From assembly GCA_045592445.1 (NCBI GenBank), contig JAZNUV010000004.1, positions 1-59,429 of the forward strand: 59,429 bases of DNA, written 5' to 3'. This DNA is from JAQXGO01 sp045592445 (GTDB lineage: Bacteria; Bacillota; Clostridia; UMGS1883; UMGS1540). The notes under the pieces are model-generated. The model searched no databases. It was not told where the DNA came from and worked only from the letters and a program-made list of their open reading frames with translations. Position numbers and translations under genes: made by a program. Below, one piece after another: positions 1 through 6,660 of this stretch; within the stretch, counting starts at the first letter, position 1, and every line of letters begins with the position of its first letter.

Positions 1-48
1 ACGCTATCTAATTTTCAAAGTCCGGTCGCTGCCCCGCAGCGGAATTTT
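1..48 (-). other. Start of an rRNA operon leader leaving the window
   Basis: Read on the minus strand, this stretch follows a consensus promoter. It contains a GCTGC-GGG-GCAGC hairpin and then a CTTTGAAAATTAGATAGCG segment. That segment resembles the boxA-like CTTTGAAAACTAAACA element of Firmicutes rRNA leaders and 16S-23S spacers. The rRNA gene itself would lie outside the window to the left. The call rests on the promoter pair plus the leader motif, so it is an inference about unseen sequence. Confidence 0.65.
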
Positions 49-77
49 ATTATATCACGGAGAAAACAAATTGTCAA
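49..77 (-). promoter_or_regulatory. rRNA-type sigma-A promoter P2 (leftward)
   Basis: On the minus strand, TTGACA (72-77) and TATAAT (49-54) are separated by exactly 17 bp, both perfect consensus hexamers. Upstream (78-105) is an A-rich tract like an UP element. It is one of two near-identical tandem promoters 98 bp apart, the classic rRNA operon arrangement. Confidence 0.85.
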
Positions 78-145
78 GCATTTTTTTAACTTTTTTTCTT
101 TTTTCTAAAACGCCGCAAATTCTTTTCTCTCGCGCAACAGGATAT

Positions 146-175
146 ATGTTACCACAACTTGAGGCAGATTGTCAA
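146..175 (-). promoter_or_regulatory. rRNA-type sigma-A promoter P1 (leftward)
   Basis: On the minus strand, TTGACA (170-175) is followed after 18 bp by TAACAT (146-151). The 19 bp around its -35 (169-187) is identical to the P2 copy at 71-89. An A-rich UP-like tract (176-202) lies upstream. Duplication of a strong promoter with an UP element points to a stable-RNA operon to the left. Confidence 0.75.
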
Positions 176-305
176 GCATTTTTTTAAATTTTTTTGTTTT
201 TTGTCGTACCGCACACAAAAAATGCCGAAAAACCGAGAAAAATCGCAATTAAAAAGTTTTTGTTTTTTCATCAAAAACGTATGAACGTAAATTTTTATAA
301 AACTA

Positions 306-334
306 TTTTCTTTCTTATAGAAATATGGTATACT
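306..334 (+). promoter_or_regulatory. Promoter of the PMT/GT2 pair
   Basis: An extended -10 (TGG then TATACT, 329-334) lies 20 bp upstream of the Shine-Dalgarno AGGGAGGG. The -35 position (306-311, TTTTCT) is weak, which an extended -10 can tolerate. It is divergent from the rRNA-type promoters. Confidence 0.55.
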
Positions 335-354
335 TATTTTAGGGAGGGAATTTC

Positions 355-3300
355 ATGCAAAACATTTTACTAACAGCACTTATTTATGTGATTTTAGGAT
401 GTGTCTTTCTGTTTTACAGTCGACAAGAATTATCTTTATTTGAAAAAAAGCATTTCGGATATATTTTATTCCCCTGCATAATCGGATTCATTTTACGCCT
501 TATTTTAGCTTTTACAGAACCCGGATATGCCACGGACATGCAATGCTGGCGCGCGTGGGCAAGCCGCCTTATCACTGTTACACCGCCACATTTTTATACG
601 GATGCATATTTTTGTGATTATCCGCCCGGATACCTTTGGTTTTTACTCCCGCTCGGATGGATTTCTAAGTTTGCAATGTCTCCCGCAATACAAACAATGC
701 TTTTTAAATTACCCGCCATTTTGGCGGATGTATTTTGCGGTTGTCTTTTATATCGTACTTCCCTCCGCCGCGGCGTATCTATGCGTATGTCTTCTGCATT
801 TTTATTTCTCTATCTTTTGAATCCCGCCATTTTTGTAAATTCTGCTGTATGGGGACAGGTTGACAGTATTTTCACATTGTTCTTATGCCTTGCCTTCCTC
901 TTTTTATCCGAGGAAAAATACCCAAAAAGCGCTGTGATGCTTGCTGTTGCTGTAGCTTTTAAACCGCAAGCTCTTTTGGTAAGTCCAATATTTTTAGCTG
1001 TTGCGCTTTCAAAATGTAGAGAACGCGGCTTTGTACGTTTACTGATCAAAACAATCGGCGCAGGTGTTTTGACTTTTGCAATCATTATTTTTCCGTACGG
1101 AATGCTAAAGTCGCCACTTTTTATTTTTAAGCTTTATATAGGTACACTTTCTTCCTATCCGTATGCTTCTCTCAATGCTTTTAATCTTTTTACACTCCTC
1201 GGCGCGAACGGCGTATCTCAAAGTTTGAAATTTGCAGGTCTTACCTATGGTACATGGGGTACTGTGGGAATGTTGTTTTCCATTGTTATAAGCCTTTATT
1301 TGTTTTTGCGCGGAAAAGATAAATCCCGATTTTTCTATGCTGCCGCACTGCTTCTATTTGGTGTCTTTACTTTTGGCGTAAAAATGCATGAACGCTATTT
1401 ATTTCCCGCTCTTGTTCTATTCTTTGCCGCATATCTGTATCGGCGTGACAAACGTATTCTTACGCTTGGCATTATGATGAGTGTCCTCCATTTTATAAAC
1501 GTCGCATACCTGTATGCTTTAAGTCTTACGGGCACCTATTATGCAATGCCTCCAGATGCTGTTGCCTCTATCGTTTCTCTCTTAACTGTGCTTTCGTGTC
1601 TTTATGCCTACGGTCTTGGTTTTTCTTTGTATGCCCCCCTGCCTTCCATAAAGCCATTGTCCGGGAAAGCAGAAAAGTGCATAACGAAGCGTGATGGATT
1701 TGTAATGTGCATCGTTACGGTTTTATATGCAGCACTTGCATTTTATAACCTCGGCAACATCGTCGCCCCTATAACACATGGCAAGAGAGTAAACGTTGCT
1801 GACCTTGGCTCTGTGCAGTACGTGGATACAATGTCTATCTACAAGGGGATTGGCAATTGTACCATAGATGTCGAACTTTCTACTGACGGTATCACATGGT
1901 CTGCTCCGCTTTCTTTAGAAGGTTCAGCTTGTTTTAAGTGGAAAAACTATCCAATTGGTGAAAACACGCGTTTTATACGTCTTACTATCCCTAAATTGGC
2001 AGACTGCGTGTACGAAGCTGCGTTTTGGGATGAAAACAGAACGCGCATTGCACTGCAAAGTGATAGTGCTCTGTTCGACGAGCAATTGCACGCTGAGCAT
2101 GACATCACCTATCAAAACAGTACTTATTTTGATGAAATCTACCACGCACGTACTGCATATGAGCATATCGAGTATATACCACATTACGAGACGACACACC
2201 CGCCACTCGGCAAGCTGATTATTGGTCTCGGTATTCGGATTTTTGGTATGAATCCGTTTGGTTGGCGATTTATGGGAACGCTATTTGGCGTATTGATGCT
2301 GCCGCTTATGTACATTTTTGCCAAACGTCTTTTTAAACACACATTTTTTGCAACTGCCGCCATGCTTTTTTTTGCTTTTGATTTTATGCATTTTTCTCAA
2401 ACGAGAATTGCCACAATTGATAGCTATGGCGTGTTCTTTATTCTCTTATCTTACTACTTTATGTACCGATTTTATTCTGATGCAAATACCCTTCCCATGC
2501 GGCTTGTACACCTTTATCTTTGTTTAAGCGGTATTGCCTTCGGACTTGCAATTGCATCTAAGTGGATTGGCTTTTATACCGGTATCGGACTTTGCATTTT
2601 ATTCTTTATGGCACTATATCGACGTATACGGAAAAAAAATGTAAAAGAATTGTTAATTTGTGGATTTTGCATCTTGTATTTTATTGCAATTCCGTTTATA
2701 ATATATTATATAAGTTATATACCCATTCATATAGCGGATGGGGCGAAAAGCTTTTGGGATAATTTTTGGCGTTACCAAACGCACATGTTCTCTTACCATG
2801 CAAATCTTACGGAACGACATCCCTATGAATCCGCATGGTATACATGGCCGTTTATGATTCGTCCGATTTGGTATTACGGGCAGAAAGAGCTCGCGGCAGA
2901 TGGGCTCGTATCCAGTATTGTTGGTATGGGGAACCCGCTTCTTTGGTGGACTGGGTTTATTGCAATTTTATATTGTCTCCTATACCGCATAAAGAAAAAA
3001 ACGCCTGCTTTTATTACAATTGGTTATTTATCACAATTCGTACCATGGATTTTTATATCCCGCGCCTGTTTTATCTATCATTATTTCGCAAGTGTTCCTT
3101 TTCTGATACTTGCACTTGTATATGCGCTAAAGTGCTTATGTCTCACGTACAAAGGCGGAAAACGCTTCACCATATATCTCCTGATTCTTTGTGGTGTTTT
3201 GTTCTTTGCATTTTATCCCGTTCTGTCGGGTATGGCTTGTCCGCGCAGTTACATGTTTTCATGCCTTAAATGGTTTGATAGCTGGACGCTTGGATATTAA
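355..3300 (+). CDS. GT-C membrane glycosyltransferase of the protein O-mannosyltransferase (PMT) type
   Basis: A 981-residue polytopic membrane protein in three parts. Residues ~1-440 are hydrophobic with a GT-C-like start. Residues ~460-580 are a soluble, beta-rich segment. Residues ~585-981 match bacterial PMT enzymes: an acidic FDEIYHA motif near residue 593, the place of the catalytic Asp-Glu in loop 1, then HPPLGK and many membrane helices. PMT enzymes move mannose from a polyprenyl-phosphate donor to Ser/Thr on the outer face of the membrane. The next gene, 15 bp downstream, encodes the type of GT2 enzyme that makes such donors, so the two probably work together. The start has AGGGAGGG 8 bp upstream. 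The sugar and acceptor are not known; it could also modify a cell-wall polymer. Confidence 0.8.
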   Translation: MQNILLTALIYVILGCVFLFYSRQELSLFEKKHFGYILFPCIIGFILRLILAFTEPGYATDMQCWRAWASRLITVTPPHFYTDAYFCDYPPGYLWFLLPLGWISKFAMSPAIQTMLFKLPAILADVFCGCLLYRTSLRRGVSMRMSSAFLFLYLLNPAIFVNSAVWGQVDSIFTLFLCLAFLFLSEEKYPKSAVMLAVAVAFKPQALLVSPIFLAVALSKCRERGFVRLLIKTIGAGVLTFAIIIFPYGMLKSPLFIFKLYIGTLSSYPYASLNAFNLFTLLGANGVSQSLKFAGLTYGTWGTVGMLFSIVISLYLFLRGKDKSRFFYAAALLLFGVFTFGVKMHERYLFPALVLFFAAYLYRRDKRILTLGIMMSVLHFINVAYLYALSLTGTYYAMPPDAVASIVSLLTVLSCLYAYGLGFSLYAPLPSIKPLSGKAEKCITKRDGFVMCIVTVLYAALAFYNLGNIVAPITHGKRVNVADLGSVQYVDTMSIYKGIGNCTIDVELSTDGITWSAPLSLEGSACFKWKNYPIGENTRFIRLTIPKLADCVYEAAFWDENRTRIALQSDSALFDEQLHAEHDITYQNSTYFDEIYHARTAYEHIEYIPHYETTHPPLGKLIIGLGIRIFGMNPFGWRFMGTLFGVLMLPLMYIFAKRLFKHTFFATAAMLFFAFDFMHFSQTRIATIDSYGVFFILLSYYFMYRFYSDANTLPMRLVHLYLCLSGIAFGLAIASKWIGFYTGIGLCILFFMALYRRIRKKNVKELLICGFCILYFIAIPFIIYYISYIPIHIADGAKSFWDNFWRYQTHMFSYHANLTERHPYESAWYTWPFMIRPIWYYGQKELAADGLVSSIVGMGNPLLWWTGFIAILYCLLYRIKKKTPAFITIGYLSQFVPWIFISRACFIYHYFASVPFLILALVYALKCLCLTYKGGKRFTIYLLILCGVLFFAFYPVLSGMACPRSYMFSCLKWFDSWTLGY

Positions 3301-3315
3301 AGAAAGGATTGTCCT

Positions 3316-4251
3316 ATGATTTCGGTAATTGTACCTCTTTATAATGAAGAGGAAGTAATTTTAGAATGCCATCGTCGTCTGACTGCTGTTTTATCGAGTA
3401 TGGATGACACGTATGAGCTTATCTTTATAAATGATGGCAGTCGTGACCGTACTGCTATGCTTGCCGCGGATATCGCCGCACGTGACGAAAAGGTGCGTTT
3501 AATTTGTTTCTCTCGTAATTTCGGGCATCAGATTGCCATTACCGCAGGCATGGATTACGCAAAAGGTGACGCCATGGTTATTATCGACGCAGATTTGCAG
3601 GACCCACCTGAACTGATTCCTAAAATGGTCGAAAAATGGCGCGAGGGCTATGAGGTGGTATATGGCAAACGCATTAAACGACACGGCGAATCATTTTTTA
3701 AAAAAGCAACTGCAAAGATGTTCTATCGTTTTTTAAATCGCATGACAAACATGGAGATTCCGACGGACACGGGCGATTTTCGTCTGATTGACCGCAAGGT
3801 ATGTGACGCTATGAAATCTCTTAGAGAGCAAAACCGTTATGTGCGTGGCCTTGTCAGTTGGGTTGGCTTCCGCCAATATGCGCTCCCCTATGTGAGAGAG
3901 GAACGCTTTGCAGGTAAAACAAAGTATCCGCTTCGTAAAATGTTACGGCTCGCTTCGGACGGTATCTACTCTTTTTCTTATAAGCCGCTTACGTATATTT
4001 CCGTAACAGGCGGGCTAATAGCATTCATCTCTCTTTTGTGTCTTATCGTTGCTCTTTTACAGAGAATTTTCGGTACTGTCGCATGGTCCGCATGGATTTC
4101 CATTCTGGCAATGCAAATGCTTTTAAATGGTATCATTTTAATTGCACTCGGCATTGTAGGCACCTACATCGGCCGTATTTATGAAGATGTAAAAGGTCGT
4201 CCTTTGTACATTGTTCAGGAAACAATCGGTTTTGACGAAAAAAACCAATAA
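3316..4251 (+). CDS. Polyprenyl-phosphate glycosyltransferase, GT2 (DPM1/GtrB-like)
   Basis: A 311-residue family 2 glycosyltransferase. Residues ~1-220 form the GT-A domain, beginning ISVIVPLYNEEE, with a nucleotide-sugar/metal region DADLQDPPELIP near residue 92 and DTGDFRLIDR near 152. The C-terminus has two membrane helices (~228-252 and ~262-290), as in GtrB-type enzymes that load a sugar onto polyprenyl phosphate at the inner face. It directly follows the PMT-like gene with AAAGGA as ribosome site, so donor supply to that enzyme is the natural reading. Whether the sugar is mannose or glucose cannot be told from sequence. Confidence 0.88.
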   Translation: MISVIVPLYNEEEVILECHRRLTAVLSSMDDTYELIFINDGSRDRTAMLAADIAARDEKVRLICFSRNFGHQIAITAGMDYAKGDAMVIIDADLQDPPELIPKMVEKWREGYEVVYGKRIKRHGESFFKKATAKMFYRFLNRMTNMEIPTDTGDFRLIDRKVCDAMKSLREQNRYVRGLVSWVGFRQYALPYVREERFAGKTKYPLRKMLRLASDGIYSFSYKPLTYISVTGGLIAFISLLCLIVALLQRIFGTVAWSAWISILAMQMLLNGIILIALGIVGTYIGRIYEDVKGRPLYIVQETIGFDEKNQ

Positions 4252-4305
4252 CACTTTGTTACCCGCGGGTGGACACCCGTTATCAATATAGAAGGAGTGT
4301 GGCAT

Positions 4306-4830
4306 ATGAAGGTTATTATTACCGGTAGAAAATTTGAAATTACCGAGGATATCAGAAAGTTTACGGAAAAAAAGCTCGGAAAACTGGACAAGTTTTTTAA
4401 CGACGCTGCTGATGCACAAATAACCTTATCTGTGCAAAAGGAACGGCAAACAGCAGAACTCACAATTTTTCAGGGCGGCATGATGTACCGTGCCGAGGAG
4501 ACAACTTCGGATATGTTGGCATCTATTGACCGCGCAGTCGAACTGATTGAACGCCAAATCCGTAAAAATAAAACACGTCTTGAAAAACGTCTGCGCGAAA
4601 ACGCCTTTAGTGTACCAACGGAAAATATTTCTTTTGAGGAAGAATCTGATTTTAAAATTGTGCGCAGCAAAAAGCATGCCATAAAGCCCATGAGTGCGGA
4701 AGAAGCGATTCTGCAAATGAATCTTCTGGGCCATACATTCTTTATTTTCAGAAATGCCGCAACAGAGGAAACAAATATTGTATACAAAAGACGTGACGGG
4801 AACTACGGCTTAATTGAAACAGAAGAATAG
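4306..4830 (+). CDS. hpf: Ribosome hibernation promoting factor, long form
   Basis: A 174-residue protein of the long HPF family. The N-terminal ~100 residues form the ribosome-binding domain (KVIITGRKFEITEDIRKFTE at the start). The C-terminal ~60 residues form the dimerisation domain (KPMSAEEAILQMNLLGHTFF and a final DGNYGLIE). Long HPF dimerises 70S ribosomes into inactive 100S particles in slow growth. The ATG at 4306 is chosen over an in-frame GTG at 4297 because AAGGAG (4292-4297) lies 8 bp before it. A small hairpin CGGGTG-GA-CACCCG (4266-4279) sits in the leader. The gene ends in a strong terminator. Confidence 0.95.
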   Translation: MKVIITGRKFEITEDIRKFTEKKLGKLDKFFNDAADAQITLSVQKERQTAELTIFQGGMMYRAEETTSDMLASIDRAVELIERQIRKNKTRLEKRLRENAFSVPTENISFEEESDFKIVRSKKHAIKPMSAEEAILQMNLLGHTFFIFRNAATEETNIVYKRRDGNYGLIETEE

Positions 4831-4837
4831 AACACAT

Positions 4838-4868
4838 AAAGGGTCGTGGCTTTTGCTACGACCCTTTT
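4838..4868 (+). terminator. Terminator after hpf
   Basis: A hairpin with outer arms AAAGGGTCGT and ACGACCCTTT extended by inner pairs around a TTTT loop. It is followed by a T-rich run, 7 bp after the hpf stop codon. Confidence 0.88.
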
Positions 4869-4883
4869 CATTTTTTTCACCTT

Positions 4884-4916
4884 GTATTTTTAGAGAAAAA
4901 AAGGGTATAGTATAAT
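4884..4916 (+). promoter_or_regulatory. Promoter of the SASP gene, possibly sporulation-specific
   Basis: GTATT (4884-4888), 17 bp, then TATAGTA (4906-4912) resembles a sigma-G/F promoter (consensus roughly GNATR and CATNNTA) with one -10 mismatch. An overlapping TATAAT (4911-4916) could be a sigma-A -10 but has no good -35. Either would leave a very short leader before the ATG at 4930. Assignment is tentative. Confidence 0.35.
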
Positions 4917-4929
4917 CGAGGTGATAAAA

Positions 4930-5157
4930 ATGTCGAAAAATTACAGAAAGTCAAGACTTTTGGTAGAGGATGCTTATGACGGCATCAACAAATTCAAGCT
5001 GGAGGTTGCAAAAGACATGGGCCGCCTTCAATTTTGCAAAGAAAACAATGACCATTATAAAGGAGACCTTACAGCGCGCCAGAATGGCAGCGAGGGCGGT
5101 CCCATCGGTGGCGAAATGGTGCGGCGCATGATAAAATCGTATGAAGAACAATTATAA
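4930..5157 (+). CDS. Small acid-soluble spore protein, alpha/beta type
   Basis: A 75-residue protein of the alpha/beta SASP family, which coats and protects DNA in dormant spores. The first family block is KFKLEVAKDMG (~21-31); LEVA is where the germination protease GPR usually cuts. The second is GDLTARQNGSEGGP near 45-58, followed by MVRRMI. The spacer between the blocks (FCKENNDHYK) and the GGPIGGEM stretch differ from the usual compact SASP, including an uncommon Cys. The ATG at 4930 is preceded by GAGGTGAT; an in-frame GTG at 4921 lies inside that ribosome site. The 3' end overlaps queG by 17 bp. Confidence 0.85.
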   Translation: MSKNYRKSRLLVEDAYDGINKFKLEVAKDMGRLQFCKENNDHYKGDLTARQNGSEGGPIGGEMVRRMIKSYEEQL

Positions 5158-5950
5158 AGAAAAAATTCTTTCATATGCCCGTAGTCTCGGCCTTGATGCA
5201 GTCGGTGTGGCCGCTGACGGGCATACATATTCAAAAATTGTTTGTCTTTTCCCCTATTACGTCGGGCAAAACCAAGAAAGTAATATTTCCATGTATGCGT
5301 ATGCGCCGGACTATCACAAAATTGTGCGCGACTATCTTATCAGGATTGCGGCATATGTTCAGTCTTTGCAGCCGTCCGCCAAAACAGAGCTATATGCAGA
5401 TACGGGACATGGTGATGACAGACGTGCTGCTTTTGAGGCAGGTCTTGGTTTTTATGGAAAAAACGGGCTTCTCATTCATCCACGCTATGGAAGTTTCGTT
5501 TTTATCGGTTATGTTGAAACGGATTTATTGCTTGAGTCTGATGTGCCGTTATCCATGTCGTGTTCAAACTGCGGCAAATGTGCTGAAATCTGCCCCGGGC
5601 AAGCGTTCGAGCAAGGTACTTTTTATGTCACGCGGTGTGCATCACATATTTCGCAAAAGCGTGGCATGCTTACACTCTCCGAAACTGCTATTTTAGAAAA
5701 AAGCGGTCTTATATGGGGCTGTGACGCCTGTCAAACTGTTTGCCCGCATAATCAATTGATTCCAAAAACACCACTTCTCCCCTTTCGCACGAATTTAAGT
5801 TATAAAGTAAAACCGATTCATCTCTCAAACAAAGAATTTAAGACTTCGTTTGGTGATCGCGCGTATGCCTGGCGCGGCAAACAAGTTATCAATCGAAATT
5901 TGGAAATTCTTTCCTCACATAATAAGACGGACGATGACCATAATAAGTAG
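5141..5950 (+). CDS. queG: Epoxyqueuosine reductase QueG-like iron-sulfur protein
   Basis: A 269-residue protein with the QueG layout. The N-terminal domain ends in a segment reading RAAFEAGLGFYGKNG then HPRYGSFVFIGY, which in QueG holds the cobalamin and active site. Two 4Fe-4S motifs follow: CSNCGKCAEICPG (~143-155) and CDACQTVCPHN (~194-204). QueG performs the last step of queuosine synthesis in tRNA. The protein is shorter than Escherichia coli QueG (~379 residues) and lacks the C-terminal HEAT-like part, as some Firmicutes forms do. The start lies inside the SASP gene with no good ribosome site, so translation is probably coupled to SASP or is weak. Confidence 0.8.
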   Translation: MKNNYKEKILSYARSLGLDAVGVAADGHTYSKIVCLFPYYVGQNQESNISMYAYAPDYHKIVRDYLIRIAAYVQSLQPSAKTELYADTGHGDDRRAAFEAGLGFYGKNGLLIHPRYGSFVFIGYVETDLLLESDVPLSMSCSNCGKCAEICPGQAFEQGTFYVTRCASHISQKRGMLTLSETAILEKSGLIWGCDACQTVCPHNQLIPKTPLLPFRTNLSYKVKPIHLSNKEFKTSFGDRAYAWRGKQVINRNLEILSSHNKTDDDHNK

Positions 5951-5991
5951 CGTGAGGTGCACGTCACAATCCTTCTCGAGGAGCTTTTTTC

Positions 5992-6438
5992 ATGACAATA
6001 CGGGACATTATGACTGACCCTGCCATTGTCGTCAATGAAGATGCATCCGTAGAGGACGCTGCAAAAGTTATGCGCACGCACAACATCGGTTCTGTACCGG
6101 TTGTAAATGAAAACGATGCACTGGTTGGCATCGTGACAGACAGAGATATTGTGATTCGGCACATGGCCAGAGGGCTGGATCCGAAGGCGCATGCCGTAAA
6201 CGAAATCATGACGCGTGATGTTTCTGCTGTGACGCCTGATGCGGAACTTGACGAAGCCGCTTATATCATGGCCAGCGACAAAGTCCGCAGACTTCCCGTA
6301 GTGGAAGACGACAAAGTTGTCGGATTGGTTGCCTTAGGAGACCTTTCTGCCTGTCGTGACTGTATGTTTGAGGCCGCTGAAGCACTTTGTGAAATATCCG
6401 AGGGATGTCACAAAAAACATCCGACGCATAACGATTGA
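5992..6438 (+). CDS. Paired CBS-domain protein
   Basis: A 148-residue protein made almost only of two CBS domains (~1-60 and ~70-130), each with the typical VGIVTDRDI or VGLVALGDL beta-strand/helix end. CBS pairs bind adenine nucleotides such as AMP, ATP or SAM and usually report energy state. No enzyme or channel domain is attached, so its partner is unknown. GAGGAG lies 8 bp before the ATG. The C-terminal tail carries EAAEALCEISEGCHKKH, with two Cys and two His in the last third. Confidence 0.85.
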   Translation: MTIRDIMTDPAIVVNEDASVEDAAKVMRTHNIGSVPVVNENDALVGIVTDRDIVIRHMARGLDPKAHAVNEIMTRDVSAVTPDAELDEAAYIMASDKVRRLPVVEDDKVVGLVALGDLSACRDCMFEAAEALCEISEGCHKKHPTHND

Positions 6439-6450
6439 CAATGCGGGTAA

Positions 6451-6470
6451 GGAGGCAATTTTTTGCCTCC
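6451..6470 (+). terminator. Hairpin after the CBS gene
   Basis: GGAGGCAA and TTGCCTCC arms around TTTT, 12 bp after the stop. The T tract after it is poor. Two more small hairpins follow before the htpG promoter: TGCCC-TCGC-GGGCA then TTTTC, and TTGCG-TCAG-CGCAA. Termination here is likely but may be partial. Confidence 0.55.
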
Positions 6471-6575
6471 GCTACATATTTTCTCATCGTGCCCTCGCGG
6501 GCATTTTCATTTATAAAATTTTGCGTCAGCGCAAGTCCAAGCAAATGATTCCTCTATCCAGCCGCTCATGTTTTC

Positions 6576-6660
6576 AAAAAATCTGTCCTTTCCTTGACCG
6601 CAAAGTCAATTTGTGGTATACTATATTATATCAGTATTAAACGGAAAGGACAGATTTTTT
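6576..6660 (+). repeat. 18-bp perfect inverted repeat enclosing the htpG promoter and covering its ribosome site
   Basis: The left arm AAAAAATCTGTCCTTTCC (6576-6593) is exactly complementary to the right arm GGAAAGGACAGATTTTTT (6643-6660). The right arm ends directly before the htpG ATG and contains its Shine-Dalgarno. The left arm ends directly before the -35 box. The 49 bp between hold the promoter. RNA that reads in from upstream can fold the whole hairpin and hide the ribosome site or terminate at the T6 tract. RNA started at the enclosed promoter lacks the left arm. Confidence 0.9.
6594..6622 (+). promoter_or_regulatory. sigma-A promoter of htpG
   Basis: TTGACC (6594-6599) and TATACT (6617-6622) with a 17-bp spacer. 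The start site would be near 6629, inside the loop of the flanking inverted repeat. No CIRCE element (TTAGCACTC-N9-GAGTGCTAA) is present, so HrcA control is not indicated. Confidence 0.85.

Noticed and set aside
71..187. 19-bp direct repeat as a possible mobile-element or recombination repeat
   Set aside because: Both copies coincide with the -35 regions of the tandem rRNA-type promoters, which explains the repeat.
6439..6660. CIRCE/HrcA site before htpG
   Set aside because: No TTAGCACTC-N9-GAGTGCTAA sequence; the inverted repeat present is different in sequence and geometry.
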